Of a DNA stretch of 64,000 bases, positions 25,185-34,037 are shown piece after piece. Made by a program: the position numbers and the translations under genes. A model generated the notes under the pieces. It was given only the letters and a program-made list of their open reading frames with translations, did no database searches and had not been told where the DNA came from. This DNA comes from CAVZBT01 sp963773605 (GTDB lineage Bacteria; Acidobacteriota; UBA6911): contig CAVZBT010000005.1 in assembly GCA_963773605.1 (NCBI GenBank), positions 496,001-560,000 of the forward strand. Direction: 5' to 3'. The stretch's first letter is position 1. Every line of letters starts with the position of its first letter.

Positions 25185-26960
25185 ATGCAGTCCGGTTATG
25201 CCCGATCGTTACCCGCAGTCATGATCCTGAGCGCGGCCATCCTGACCGCGCATTTCGCCTTCGCCGGCGTCTCCCGCGTGATACAGGACCGGTATCGGCG
25301 CGATTACGAACAGAAGGCCTTTTTTCTTAAAATCCCGCTCTATTCCGAAAGACAGGTCGTCTCAATCTCCGGTGCGAGCGTCAAGCCCGAACAGGGGCTG
25401 GGGGCGGCCCGGATCAAGGTGGGGGAACAGGTGCGCGTGACCGCCATCGACTTTGGCGGTGATGAGATTAAGTTCAAACTCACCCCCATAACTACGGCGG
25501 GGCTCTTTGAAGTCGTTTTTAAGTTCGACACCGGACTGCAGGACAACTTTCCCAACAGTGGCACGTTCGACAACGCCCTGCAGATGACGTTCACCGAGGG
25601 GCTGAAGTACGCCGACATCGAAGAAGCCAAGAAGACCTACGTCGACGACCAGTTCGAACGGATCGTGCGCGACATCGCGACTACGACCGGCACGAGTCGC
25701 GAGGCGGTGATGAAGGGCATCGCGCCGCACCTCCCTGCTTACCAGGACGCGCTGCGCGACATCGAGAACCTCAAGAGCCGCGGACAGGAACTTTCTGCGC
25801 AGGTCGCGCAGCACCAATCGGACAACCGCAGGCTTGAAGCGGAACTCAAGTCGCAGCAGGGCGAAGTTGCGCGCCTGCGCACTGCGAACGCGAGCCTGCA
25901 GGAGAAGATCGATAATTCCGCCTCGCAGCTTTCCCGGCTCGGGGATGACCTGCGCAATGCTCGCGGCGTCACCCAGGGGTATCAGAAGGAACTCGCCAAC
26001 CTGCAGCGCAGCCTGAACCTGAAGATCGACTCGAACCGCGACATCGGCTCGCAGATTTCCGAGCTTGCCCTTGCCATGCGCAGGCTCCAGGCGGCCAACG
26101 AGACCCTGGAAGGACAGACCACCTCCCTGCGCGCGAACGTCGAACAGATGCAGACTGCCAACGCGAAGCTCTCCGGGGATCTGGAGGACGCGAAAACGTC
26201 CAACCGCAAGATGCGCGAGACGATCGACACCCTCACGTCGAAGGAAGACTCGCTTGCCCGGCAGTATATTCAGCTGAAGAACACGAAGGAAAACCTTGAA
26301 ACGGTCGCGCGCTCGATCGACAGCCTGAGCAGCCGCATCGCCGAAGAGAAGAGCGAAGGGGGTTACCGCTCCGGCAGGATCAACGTCTTCGTGAAGAACA
26401 TCCTGCTCGGTACCGTGGACTACAGGCTGCCGGAGTATCTCGGCGCAAACGAGGAAAAACAGGCCGAGGGGCGGTTTTCCAGCGAATCGATCGATTACGT
26501 GCAGGTGTCTCCCGAGGAACGGGCATTGCTCCGTTCCTTCGGCGATCGGCTCAAGCTCCAGCTGAGACTCTCGTCTCCGGTACCGACGGTCGTCATCGCG
26601 CAGGGGTCAAAGGAGCAGCTGCAGGAAGTGGCGGAGCGGGACCAGGCGACCTGGCGCTGGATCGTCACCAACCGCGGCACGCAGGACGCGCGGCTACAGT
26701 TTGAGATGCGCCTGGTCAACAGGAACTCCGACGAGATCCCCGTACTAAACCGGGAATACCTGCTCGTCTCCTCAAACGTCGTGCGCCAGATCCGCACTTA
26801 TCTTCAGCCCGTCCCGATCGGGCTCGGCGCCCTGTTCGGCTTCGTGCTGTTCGGCATCGTCGGGATCTTCCGGCGGGCCCGGACCCCGAAGCCGGGCCGC
26901 AGTCGAGGCGTGCCGGACAGCAACCAGCCGACGCCATACGCCGGGAGGAAACAGCTCTAG
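25185..26960 (+). CDS. Envelope protein with long coiled coil and C-terminal membrane anchor
   Basis: A 591-residue protein of unknown family. Residues 1-28 (SLPAVMILSAAILTAHFAFAG) form a signal or anchor. Residues about 30-190 are a mixed domain (YSERQVVSISGASVKPEQGL, VRVTAIDFGGDEIKFKLTP, LQMTFTEGLKYADIEEAKKTYVDDQFERIV). Residues about 190-390 form a continuous heptad-rich coiled coil. Residues 400-540 are beta-rich, with many charged residues and TWRWIVTNRGTQDARLQFEMRL, suggesting an immunoglobulin-like domain. A C-terminal transmembrane helix (VPIGLGALFGFVLFGIVGIF) ends in a basic cytoplasmic tail. A structural or scaffolding role in the envelope is inferred. The ATG at 25185 is the first start with a plausible signal peptide; GAAGG lies 11 bases upstream. 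Confidence 0.75.
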   Translation: MQSGYARSLPAVMILSAAILTAHFAFAGVSRVIQDRYRRDYEQKAFFLKIPLYSERQVVSISGASVKPEQGLGAARIKVGEQVRVTAIDFGGDEIKFKLTPITTAGLFEVVFKFDTGLQDNFPNSGTFDNALQMTFTEGLKYADIEEAKKTYVDDQFERIVRDIATTTGTSREAVMKGIAPHLPAYQDALRDIENLKSRGQELSAQVAQHQSDNRRLEAELKSQQGEVARLRTANASLQEKIDNSASQLSRLGDDLRNARGVTQGYQKELANLQRSLNLKIDSNRDIGSQISELALAMRRLQAANETLEGQTTSLRANVEQMQTANAKLSGDLEDAKTSNRKMRETIDTLTSKEDSLARQYIQLKNTKENLETVARSIDSLSSRIAEEKSEGGYRSGRINVFVKNILLGTVDYRLPEYLGANEEKQAEGRFSSESIDYVQVSPEERALLRSFGDRLKLQLRLSSPVPTVVIAQGSKEQLQEVAERDQATWRWIVTNRGTQDARLQFEMRLVNRNSDEIPVLNREYLLVSSNVVRQIRTYLQPVPIGLGALFGFVLFGIVGIFRRARTPKPGRSRGVPDSNQPTPYAGRKQL

Positions 26961-26998
26961 CGCGGCAATCCAGGCCGGTTGATCGCCGGCCCCGGACT

Positions 26999-28870
26999 TT
27001 AGTCGGTGATCTGGACGTGGGCGGCCGCCAGGCGACGCAGCTTTGCGCCGTCGCCGGCGTTGACCAGCTGGAAGTTGTACTTCTTGTTGTTGCGGGTCCG
27101 AATCGAGATCTGGTCGCCGTCGATGGACAGGCTCCGCAGCCCGGTGTAGCTCTCGAAAAAGCTGTGGTCCCCCTCGGTCGTCTTGTATTCGATCCCTTCC
27201 TCGCTCACCCTCAGGGTCCCGCGGCAGCTTGAGAACATGTGTTTGTGCTCGGCTGCGAACGGCGTCTTCTGCATCGCGTTGAGTTGCGTGCGATCCTGGA
27301 TGTCCTGGATCATGGACTGGAGGCGCTCGGGACCGTACTTCTCCACTCCCCCAAGCTCCCTGACCTTGCGCAGGTGCTCGGTCGCGAGCTTCAAGTCGTT
27401 GCGATGGCGGTCATACAGGATGCCGAGGTTGAGGTGGGCAAGCCCGTTGTTAGGGTTGAGCGAGACCGCCTTTTCGAAATTCAGGATCGCGGTATCGAAC
27501 TGCTTCTGCTCCAGGTTGCTCGCCCCGATGTAGAAGTACGCCTCGTCGCTGTTGGGCTCGATCTTAAGGTACTCCTGCCACTCGGCGATCGCCTTGGCGT
27601 AAGCGCCGGACCGGTACGCCCCCAGCGCCGACTGCCGCAGCACGGCGGTCTTCTGCTTGAACTGCTGCTCTTCCTGCGTGCGCAGCACGCGCTGCTGTTC
27701 GAGCTGCGCGACCTCGGCCAGTTTCGAGTCCACCACCGCCATGCGGGACTTGCTGTAGGGATCCTCAGGAAAATACTGGAGCACGAGACGGAAGTCGGTC
27801 TTGGCACCCAGGTAATCGCCACCGGCGAGCTTCGTGTCGCCCCGGTTCTGCAGCAGCTCTTTCACCCGTGCCATGGTTGTGCGTGCGTATTCGTTCCTCT
27901 TGTCCAGGCGCTGGATGTTTTTCAGCGCCTCCATCGCGTTGTCCTTCTCAGGGGGGACCAGGCTTCCCGACTTGAGAGCAGCCTCCGCCTTGGTTTTCCA
28001 GTCCTCGATCTGCTTCTCGCGATCTTTGATGCTGGCGTCAATCTTGGCGGATATGTCGGCGAGTCGTTCGTTAATCGAGATGTCGTCGGGGAAGAGGAGT
28101 GCCAGGTTTTTGTACTGCTTTTCCGCCTCGAGCCAGTCCTCCCGGGCATACGCGACCCCGGCGGTTTGCCGCACCGCTTCGGCCAGTTTGGCCTTCGCCT
28201 CGATGGCGTAAGCGTTGGCCGGGTCTATGGCGAGGATTTTGTTCGCGAAGAACAGCACGTTGTAATCGTCCGGCGGGGGCAGCAGGATGTTTTCCTTCTG
28301 GGCGTTTTCGAGCTTCTTTCTCCACCCCTCTACTTCGGCGAGCTGTTCGTTGGTCAGGTGCGGGACGAGTGGCTCCATCGGCCAATGGACATTCTCGGCT
28401 GCATACGGCATGACTTCGACCTGCTGCAAGAGATCCTTGTACCCCTCCTTGGTCGCCTTGATCTGGTGTCCACCGGAACGCAAGTCGGCGAGAGTCAGCG
28501 GCGAGACGCCGCGCTGCTTGCCGTCGAGCCAGATCGTCGCACCCGGCGGCGTCGTTTTGACCACGAGCGAGCCGTACTTCGGTTTCCAGTACTGATAGAG
28601 AAAAACGGTCGCGAAGGCTGCCCCCCCCACCAGGACGAGGACGGCGATCCCCAGCATCAGTGCCTTGATGGAGATGGACGCCGGCTGCGGCGCGGACTCA
28701 ACCGGGGCCGGTGGTTTGACGCCCGGCCAGGTCCCGACGCCTTCTCCGGCGTCGCCGGACGCGGTGGCCTCGTCCGGGTCCAGCTTGCCGCCATCGACGG
28801 GGCAGAATTGAAACGCCTCAGGGTAGGTATTGCCGCATTGAGAACATTTTTTCATCGGAGTAGTTACCAT
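26999..28870 (-). CDS. Zinc-ribbon, PEGA and TPR membrane protein
   Basis: A 623-residue membrane protein of modular design. Residues 6-30 are a zinc ribbon (CSQCGNTYPEAFQFCPVDG). A Pro/Ala linker leads to a transmembrane helix (IKALMLGIAVLVLVGGAAFATVFLYQYW, about 70-95), then a PEGA domain (GSLVVKTTPPGATIWLDGKQRGVSPLTLADLRSGGHQIKATKEGY, about 100-150), then a long helical region with TPR repeats (for example AYRSGAYAKAIAEWQEYLKIEPNSDEAYFYIGASNLEQ and ILNFEKAVSLNPNNGLAHLNLGILYD). The C-terminal 80 residues (FSSCRGTLRVSEEGIEYKT to KYNFQLVNAGDGAKLRRLAAA) look like a PH-like domain. Such proteins often accompany Ser/Thr kinases. Starts at 28870 or at an ATG five codons later. Confidence 0.8.
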   Translation of the reverse strand: MVTTPMKKCSQCGNTYPEAFQFCPVDGGKLDPDEATASGDAGEGVGTWPGVKPPAPVESAPQPASISIKALMLGIAVLVLVGGAAFATVFLYQYWKPKYGSLVVKTTPPGATIWLDGKQRGVSPLTLADLRSGGHQIKATKEGYKDLLQQVEVMPYAAENVHWPMEPLVPHLTNEQLAEVEGWRKKLENAQKENILLPPPDDYNVLFFANKILAIDPANAYAIEAKAKLAEAVRQTAGVAYAREDWLEAEKQYKNLALLFPDDISINERLADISAKIDASIKDREKQIEDWKTKAEAALKSGSLVPPEKDNAMEALKNIQRLDKRNEYARTTMARVKELLQNRGDTKLAGGDYLGAKTDFRLVLQYFPEDPYSKSRMAVVDSKLAEVAQLEQQRVLRTQEEQQFKQKTAVLRQSALGAYRSGAYAKAIAEWQEYLKIEPNSDEAYFYIGASNLEQKQFDTAILNFEKAVSLNPNNGLAHLNLGILYDRHRNDLKLATEHLRKVRELGGVEKYGPERLQSMIQDIQDRTQLNAMQKTPFAAEHKHMFSSCRGTLRVSEEGIEYKTTEGDHSFFESYTGLRSLSIDGDQISIRTRNNKKYNFQLVNAGDGAKLRRLAAAHVQITD

Positions 28871-29040
28871 AGCATAAACCCGGTTGCCCTTTGAAGCCGT
28901 GCCCCCAGGTGGGGGCGGGGGCGACCCGTCTCCCGCCCCTGCACTCATTTCCAGGTTCCGTGTCTCCGTGCCCTCGATGGCAGTTTTTTGGCCTGCCCGG
29001 CGCCACTGTGACTAAAATAGCGGCTTCCAAAGGTGGCAAG

Positions 29041-29661
29041 ATGACCCAAAAACCAGTCGTAACGCTTGGCATCGCGGGGGGAACCGGCTCGGGCAAGACG
29101 ACAATCTCGCAGGAGGTCTGCCGGGTCCTCGGGGGCGACTGCGCCGCGCTGGTCCACCAGGACTCCTACTATCTGGACCGGAGCCTCCTGCCGTCGGACG
29201 ACCGGGACCGGATCAATTTCGACCATCCCAGGGCATTCGACTGGAAACTGCTGAAGAAGCAGGTTAAGACGCTGCGCGACGGCCGCGCCGTCAACAAGCC
29301 GATGTACGACTTTCACACCCATTCGCGCATGCCGGAGACCGTCCGGGTCGAACCCCGGCCGGTTTTGATCATCGAGGGTATCCTGGTGTTTGACGACCCC
29401 GAACTGCGCTCGATGATCGACATCAAGGTCTACGTGGACGCTGACGCCGACGTGCGCTTTATCCGGCGCCTGGAGCGCGACGTGCGCGAACGGGGCCGGT
29501 CTCTGGAATCGATCGTGGACCAGTACATGGTCACGGTGCGCCCGATGCACCTGCAGTTTGTCGAGCCCACCAAGCGCTACGCGGACGTCATCATCCCCGA
29601 GGGTGGCCACAACCGCGTGGCGCTGGACATGATCATCGCCCGCGTCCGCGCCATGCTCTGA
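29041..29661 (+). CDS. udk: Uridine kinase
   Basis: Phosphorylates uridine and cytidine to UMP and CMP in pyrimidine salvage. The 206-residue protein has the P-loop GIAGGTGSGKTT at residues 10-21, the substrate region VHQDSYYLDRSLL with INFDHPRAFDW near residue 60, DFHTHSRMPETVRVEPRPVLIIEGILVFDD near residue 95, and the lid arginines in FIRRLERDVRERGRS near residue 140. Length and motifs match bacterial Udk. AAAGGTGG lies just upstream of the ATG. Together with deoC and the dihydropyrimidinase-type gene nearby it suggests a nucleoside-salvage neighbourhood, although the genes are not in one operon. Confidence 0.95.
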   Translation: MTQKPVVTLGIAGGTGSGKTTISQEVCRVLGGDCAALVHQDSYYLDRSLLPSDDRDRINFDHPRAFDWKLLKKQVKTLRDGRAVNKPMYDFHTHSRMPETVRVEPRPVLIIEGILVFDDPELRSMIDIKVYVDADADVRFIRRLERDVRERGRSLESIVDQYMVTVRPMHLQFVEPTKRYADVIIPEGGHNRVALDMIIARVRAML

Positions 29662-29711
29662 GAACCCGTGTTCAGTGTGTTCCGGGGCTGGTCGTGTTTC
29701 GGAGCCTTCCT

Positions 29712-30380
29712 TTACCGTTTCGAGGCGGCCTCGGAAACGATCTTCACACCGGCGGAAGCCCCGATCCGGGAGGCGCCCGCCTCGATCATCTGCAGGCACG
29801 CCGCCAGATCCCGGATCCCCCCAGCCGCCTTGACCCCCAGCGCCGTCCCGACCACGCGTCGCATCAGGGCAACGTCGGCCGCGGTGGCGCCGGCCGGTCC
29901 GAATCCGGTGGACGTCTTGACAAAGTCGGCCCCGGCGTCGCGCGCGATGGTGCAGGCGGCCACTTTTTCCGCCTCGCTCAGGAACGCCGTTTCGATGATC
30001 ACCTTCAGACGCGCTCCGCCCGGGTGGACGGCGCCGCCCACCTCCCGGATGTCATCGTAGACCGCGGCCGTGTCGCCCGATTTGAGCCGGCCGACATTGA
30101 TCACCATGTCGACTTCGGTCGCCCCGTCGAAGACCGCGCGCCGCGCTTCATAGGCTTTGACATCCGCGGGCGTCGCGCCCAGCGGGAACCCCGCCACCGT
30201 GCACACCCCGACGCCGCTCCCTTTCAGGAGCGCCGCACAGAGCCGCACCCAGTCGGGATTGACGCAGACGGCGGCGAACCGATGCCGCGCCGCTTCGTCG
30301 CAGAGTTGGCGGATCTGCGCCTCGGTGGCGTCGGCCTTGAGCAACGTGTGGTCTATGTATGCAGCGAGCTCGATGTCCAT
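29712..30380 (-). CDS. deoC: Deoxyribose-phosphate aldolase
   Basis: Class I aldolase that splits 2-deoxyribose 5-phosphate into glyceraldehyde 3-phosphate and acetaldehyde. The 222 residues begin MDIELAAYIDHTLLKADAT and show the reactive-site segments CTVAGFPLGATP near residue 63, DMVINVGRLKSG near residue 90, and the Schiff-base lysine in DFVKTSTGFG near residue 150, followed by GVKAAGGIRD. The ATG at 30380 gives the usual DeoC N-terminus; its ribosome-binding site is weak. Convergent with udk. Confidence 0.96.
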   Translation of the reverse strand: MDIELAAYIDHTLLKADATEAQIRQLCDEAARHRFAAVCVNPDWVRLCAALLKGSGVGVCTVAGFPLGATPADVKAYEARRAVFDGATEVDMVINVGRLKSGDTAAVYDDIREVGGAVHPGGARLKVIIETAFLSEAEKVAACTIARDAGADFVKTSTGFGPAGATAADVALMRRVVGTALGVKAAGGIRDLAACLQMIEAGASRIGASAGVKIVSEAASKR

Positions 30381-30478
30381 CCCGGCATCATACAGGCTGC
30401 GGCTCAGCCACGATAGTGCCTCGAGTGCACGGCCGCCCCGGGCCACGCCCGCACCTGGGGCTTGACAGGCCAAATACG

Positions 30479-30507
30479 TTGACACGCACGCGGGCGGGGA
30501 ATACCTT
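30479..30507 (+). promoter_or_regulatory. Candidate promoter TTGACA-N17-TACCTT
   Basis: A perfect -35 TTGACA (30479-30484) is 17 bp from TACCTT (30502-30507), 20 bp upstream of the ATG at 30527. A second TTGACA lies at 30462-30467. The -10 match is only partial, so this is a moderate prediction for the phosphodiesterase gene. Confidence 0.45.
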
Positions 30508-30526
30508 TCGGTACCTTGGAGCGGTC

Positions 30527-32038
30527 ATGAAGAAACTGATTGCGTTGATGCTGTTGGCCTCCTCGCTTGCCGTGGCCGCCGAAACCAAACCCAAGCTCAT
30601 CCTGGTCATCGTTGTGGACCAGTTCCGCTACGATTACCTCACCCGCTTCCAGTCCGACTACTCCGGCGGGCTGGCGCGGTTGCTCAAGGACGGGGCGGTC
30701 TTCACCAACGCGCGCTACGAGCACTTCCCAACCGTGACCGCCATCGGGCACGCCACCGTCCTCACCGGGGCTACTCCCTCCATCAGCGGCATCGTCGGCA
30801 ACGATTGGTTTGACCGCGCCACGGGCCGGCAGGTAACCTCGGTGTCCGATCCCGCCTGCAAGGTACTCGGTGGCACCGGAGAAGGAAGCGCATCGCCCCA
30901 TCGGCTGCTGGTGAGCACCGTGGGGGACGAGCTGAAAATCGCCAACGGCGGCAAGTCCCGGGCGATCGGCATCAGCTTGAAGGACCGGGCCGCGATCCTG
31001 CTGGCCGGGCGCTCCGCCAACGCTGCCTACTGGTTTGACGGACGGGAAGGCAAGTTCGTGTCCAGCACGTGGTACATGGCGCAGCTCCCCGCGTGGGTCG
31101 ACGGGTTCAACGCGCGCGCAGCCGCAGGTTACAAGGGCGCGACGTGGCTCAACCACAAGCTCCCCAACGACGACAGCGCCTACGCGGCAATGGCCGGTTC
31201 GCCTTTCGGGAACGAAATCGTGGAAGCCTTCGCCGAACAGGCGCTGCGGGAGGAGGGGCTGGGCAGAGGCCCCGCGACGGACGTGCTGAGCGTCAGTTTT
31301 TCCTCGAATGACTATATCGGGCACGAATACGGGCCGGATTCGCCCGACGTACGGGAAATCTCGATCCGCACCGACCGGATGCTCGACAAGTTCTTCGGGT
31401 ATGTGGATTCGGCCGTCGGGCTGCAGAATGTGCTGGTGGTCTTCACCGCGGATCACGGCGTGGCGCCGCTCCCGGAGGCAAACGCGCAGCGTCACATGCC
31501 GGGAGGCCGCATGCCCGCCGGACTCATTCAGAACACGGTGCAGGCCGAATTGACGAAACACTACGGCGAGGGGAACTGGATCGTCAGCCCGTCGGAGCAC
31601 TCCCTCTATTTCAACGACGCGCTGATCCGCGACAAAAAGATCGGAGCCAACGAAGTGGCGCGGACCGCACGCGAGGCGCTGCTCAGGGTCCCGCACGTGT
31701 TCCGCGTCTACACGCGCGAGCAACTCATGGACGGCCACACCCTCGAAGACCAGGTCGGCAGGCGCGTCATGAACGGGTTTTACGGACGCCGCAGCGCCGA
31801 CATCTATGTCCTGCTGGAGCCCTACTGGATGTTTGGCAAGACGGGAACGACGCACGGGACGACGTTCAGCTACGACTCGCACGTCCCGGTGATTTTCATG
31901 GGTCCCTGGGTCAAACCGGGCAAGTACCACGGCTCGATCGCCGTCAACGACATCGCCCCTACGCTGGCGACGTTGCTGGAGATTGAAACGCCGAGCGGCT
32001 CGGTGGGCCGTGCCCTCAGCGAAATGTTCGCCCGCTGA
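30527..32038 (+). CDS. Secreted alkaline phosphatase-superfamily phosphodiesterase/phosphatase
   Basis: A 503-residue periplasmic enzyme related to PafA/nucleotide pyrophosphatases. After a signal peptide (MKKLIALMLLASSLAVAAE) come the first metal ligand in LILVIVVDQFRYDYL near residue 27, the nucleophile threonine region HFPTVTAIGHATVLTGATP near residue 68, and the second metal site FTADHGVAPLPEA near residue 308, with a further histidine in TTFSYDSHVPVIFMGPWV near residue 445. A threonine rather than serine nucleophile is as in PafA. It likely releases phosphate from extracellular esters. GGAG lies seven bases before the ATG. Confidence 0.9.
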   Translation: MKKLIALMLLASSLAVAAETKPKLILVIVVDQFRYDYLTRFQSDYSGGLARLLKDGAVFTNARYEHFPTVTAIGHATVLTGATPSISGIVGNDWFDRATGRQVTSVSDPACKVLGGTGEGSASPHRLLVSTVGDELKIANGGKSRAIGISLKDRAAILLAGRSANAAYWFDGREGKFVSSTWYMAQLPAWVDGFNARAAAGYKGATWLNHKLPNDDSAYAAMAGSPFGNEIVEAFAEQALREEGLGRGPATDVLSVSFSSNDYIGHEYGPDSPDVREISIRTDRMLDKFFGYVDSAVGLQNVLVVFTADHGVAPLPEANAQRHMPGGRMPAGLIQNTVQAELTKHYGEGNWIVSPSEHSLYFNDALIRDKKIGANEVARTAREALLRVPHVFRVYTREQLMDGHTLEDQVGRRVMNGFYGRRSADIYVLLEPYWMFGKTGTTHGTTFSYDSHVPVIFMGPWVKPGKYHGSIAVNDIAPTLATLLEIETPSGSVGRALSEMFAR

Positions 32039-32116
32039 CAGGGCTGTCCTGTGCCGCGCTCAGCCGCGCTCGGGATGGCCGTGACCTGGCACGGCCACTC
32101 CGACTGGTGCCTGCCC

Positions 32117-33493
32117 CTAGATGGCGCTGTACCGCGCACGCGGGAGGAACTCGCCGCCGCCGGGGCGTCCCATTACCTTTCCTTCCCGGGCGATCACGCG
32201 GCCGCGCTGCAGCACCAGCCACGGGGTCCCGCGCACCCTCATCCCCTCGTAGGCGCAATAATCCGAGCGGGAAAGCGCGATGGACTTCGACAGGGTCTGG
32301 TCCCCCTTCGGGTCGAAGATCACCATGTCGGCATCGCTCCCGACCGCGACGGTGCCCTTGCGCGGGAATAGCCCGAACAGCTTCGCCGGCGTGGTGCAGA
32401 CCAGGTCGACGAAACGGTTCGGCGTGATCTTGCCTGGGTGCACGCCGGCGGAGCAGATCAGCGAGACTCGCTCCTGGATGCCCGGCAACCCGCGCGGCGC
32501 GAGGCTGAAGTTCTCCTTTCCCACGTCCTTCTGACCGGCGAAATTGAAGGCTGTGTGGTCGCTGGCGACCACCTGGAGATCGCCATAGGCCAGCCCGCGC
32601 CAAAGGATCTCGTGATGCCAAGCCGGGCGCAGCGGGGGGGTGGCATAGAGCTTGACACCGTCGAGCTCGTCGTACCGCTCGCTCCCGAGCGCGAGGTAGT
32701 GCGGGCTGGTTTCCCCGTAGACCGCTTGCCCCCTGTCGCGCGCGGCCTTGATCTTCTCGAGGGCATGCGCACAGGAGACGTTGGTGAAATAAACCGGCAC
32801 CCTGGCCAGCTCCGCGAGGGCGATGACCCGTGCCGTGGCTTCGGCTTCCAGTTCGGCGGGCCGGACCAGCGTGACCGATTTTGCCGGCAGCTTCCCGTCG
32901 GACTGGAGGCGCCGGAGCAGCAGGTCGATCATTTCGCCGTTTTCGGCGTGAATGCACGCCAGCGCCCCGGCGGCACTCACCCGCTGCAGGAATTCGAATA
33001 TGCCCGCGTCGCCGATGCGCTGCGCTCCGGCACCGTCGAGCGAAATCTTGAAGCTGGTGACCCCCGCTTCGACCATTTCGGGGATCTGGCCCAGGGTCGA
33101 GTCGCTCACTTCAGAGAGTGCGATGTGAAAACCGTAATCGACGATGGCACGCGGGCCTGCTTTCGATTTCCATTCGTCGAGGGTCAGGGCCAGCGCCGCA
33201 CCGGGGGCCTGTTGCGCGTAATCCACCACCGTCGTGGTCCCGCCTGCCGCGGCGGCAGCGGAGCCCGTCTCGAAATCATCGACGGTCGTCATCCCGTCGC
33301 ACTGCGCGTCCAGATGCGTATGCACATCGACGGCCCCGGGGAGCACCCATTTGTCGGCGGCGTCGATGATCTCGCTCGCGATTTTCGAAATTTCCCGTCC
33401 GATTTCGGAGACGACGCCGTTCTTCACGAGGACGTCGGCTTTGTACATGTCGGTCGCTGTGATGATGGTTCCGTTCTTGATCAGGGTCGTCAT
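32117..33493 (-). CDS. hydA: Dihydropyrimidinase/hydantoinase-type amidohydrolase
   Basis: Zinc-dependent cyclic amidohydrolase of 458 residues that opens dihydropyrimidine or hydantoin rings. Key features are TLIKNGTIITATDMYKADVLV at the start, the metal histidines in PGAVDVHTHLD near residue 58, the carboxylated-lysine region VTSFKISLDGAG near residue 150, CIHAENGEMIDLL near residue 182, SCAHALEKIKAARDRG near residue 232, and the metal Asp in VVASDHTAFNF near residue 305. The sequence around the lysine differs from the common SFKVFMAY, so substrate may differ from classical dihydropyrimidinase. GGAG lies upstream of the ATG. No partner gene of pyrimidine catabolism is adjacent. Confidence 0.9.
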   Translation of the reverse strand: MTTLIKNGTIITATDMYKADVLVKNGVVSEIGREISKIASEIIDAADKWVLPGAVDVHTHLDAQCDGMTTVDDFETGSAAAAAGGTTTVVDYAQQAPGAALALTLDEWKSKAGPRAIVDYGFHIALSEVSDSTLGQIPEMVEAGVTSFKISLDGAGAQRIGDAGIFEFLQRVSAAGALACIHAENGEMIDLLLRRLQSDGKLPAKSVTLVRPAELEAEATARVIALAELARVPVYFTNVSCAHALEKIKAARDRGQAVYGETSPHYLALGSERYDELDGVKLYATPPLRPAWHHEILWRGLAYGDLQVVASDHTAFNFAGQKDVGKENFSLAPRGLPGIQERVSLICSAGVHPGKITPNRFVDLVCTTPAKLFGLFPRKGTVAVGSDADMVIFDPKGDQTLSKSIALSRSDYCAYEGMRVRGTPWLVLQRGRVIAREGKVMGRPGGGEFLPRARYSAI

Positions 33494-33756
33494 ACGTTCT
33501 CCGGCAGTGATCCGCAGTTAGAAATGTGTAGTTGGCATGAGCCGCAGTGGCGTCCTGTTGTGCGCCGCAGCCGGCCGCCTCGGCTCCGCAAGACGGCGGC
33601 GTGCCGGTGGGAGCGGCGTGAATTCTCCATTCTGCTGGACTCTTCCGAAAGGATCTCCGATCCCGATTCCGACCCCGACGTTGCGGCCGGCGGGTGGAGC
33701 GCGGCGGCTCGACGCCGCCCGGGCCAATGCCTACCGATCCAGTACAACCGCGGAAA

Positions 33757-33774
33757 GCGGTGCCGAGGCACCGC
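33757..33774. repeat. Perfect hairpin GCGGTGCC-GA-GGCACCGC
   Basis: Eight-base-pair perfect inverted repeat with a two-base loop, without a T tract on either side, so not a standard intrinsic terminator. Confidence 0.5.
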
Positions 33775-33941
33775 ACTTCCAAAAGCACTGAGCCCATCGG
33801 GTCCGGCCAGGCGATCCGCTTCGTCCACATCGGCCCGGCGGGGTTTCGGGTCTTGCAGCACGTCCCCTCAAGCGCCAAGCGGTTCGAATCTGCCCTCTCG
33901 CTTTCCAGATCTCAAAATTCCCGATCGGCTCAGATGGCCGC

Positions 33942-33950
33942 ATTATAGCA
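33942..33950 (-). promoter_or_regulatory. Extended -10 promoter TGCTATAAT
   Basis: TGCTATAAT on the minus strand, a full extended -10 element, points towards hydA about 450 bp downstream. No -35 is visible, as is usual for extended -10 promoters. A leader this long would be unusual and could host regulation or a separate transcript. Confidence 0.45.
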
Positions 33951-34037
33951 AACAACGTTCGCGGGCGTGGAACGAAGCCCGCGCCCCGAACCACGATTGC
34001 CGTTGCGCGCCGGGGCGCGGGCGTTCAAGAATGGTTT

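Larger units (their letters stand above)
33494..34037. other. Intergenic region with GC hairpins and a minus-strand -10 box
   Basis: No coding gene is convincing in these 544 bp. It holds an extended -10 on the minus strand (33942-33950), a perfect 8-bp hairpin (33757-33774), further GGCGGC/GCCGCC inverted repeats near 33700, and a tRNA T-arm-like stretch near 33885 without the rest of a tRNA. It may be the long leader of hydA or a decayed gene. Confidence 0.4.

Noticed and set aside
33870..33915. tRNA-like T-arm (GGTTCGAATC) possibly marking a tRNA gene
   Set aside because: The T-loop and four stem pairs fit, and a CTCTCGC acceptor-like strand follows, but no matching 5' acceptor strand, D-arm or anticodon arm lies within 60-90 bases upstream. 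At best a chance match or remnant.
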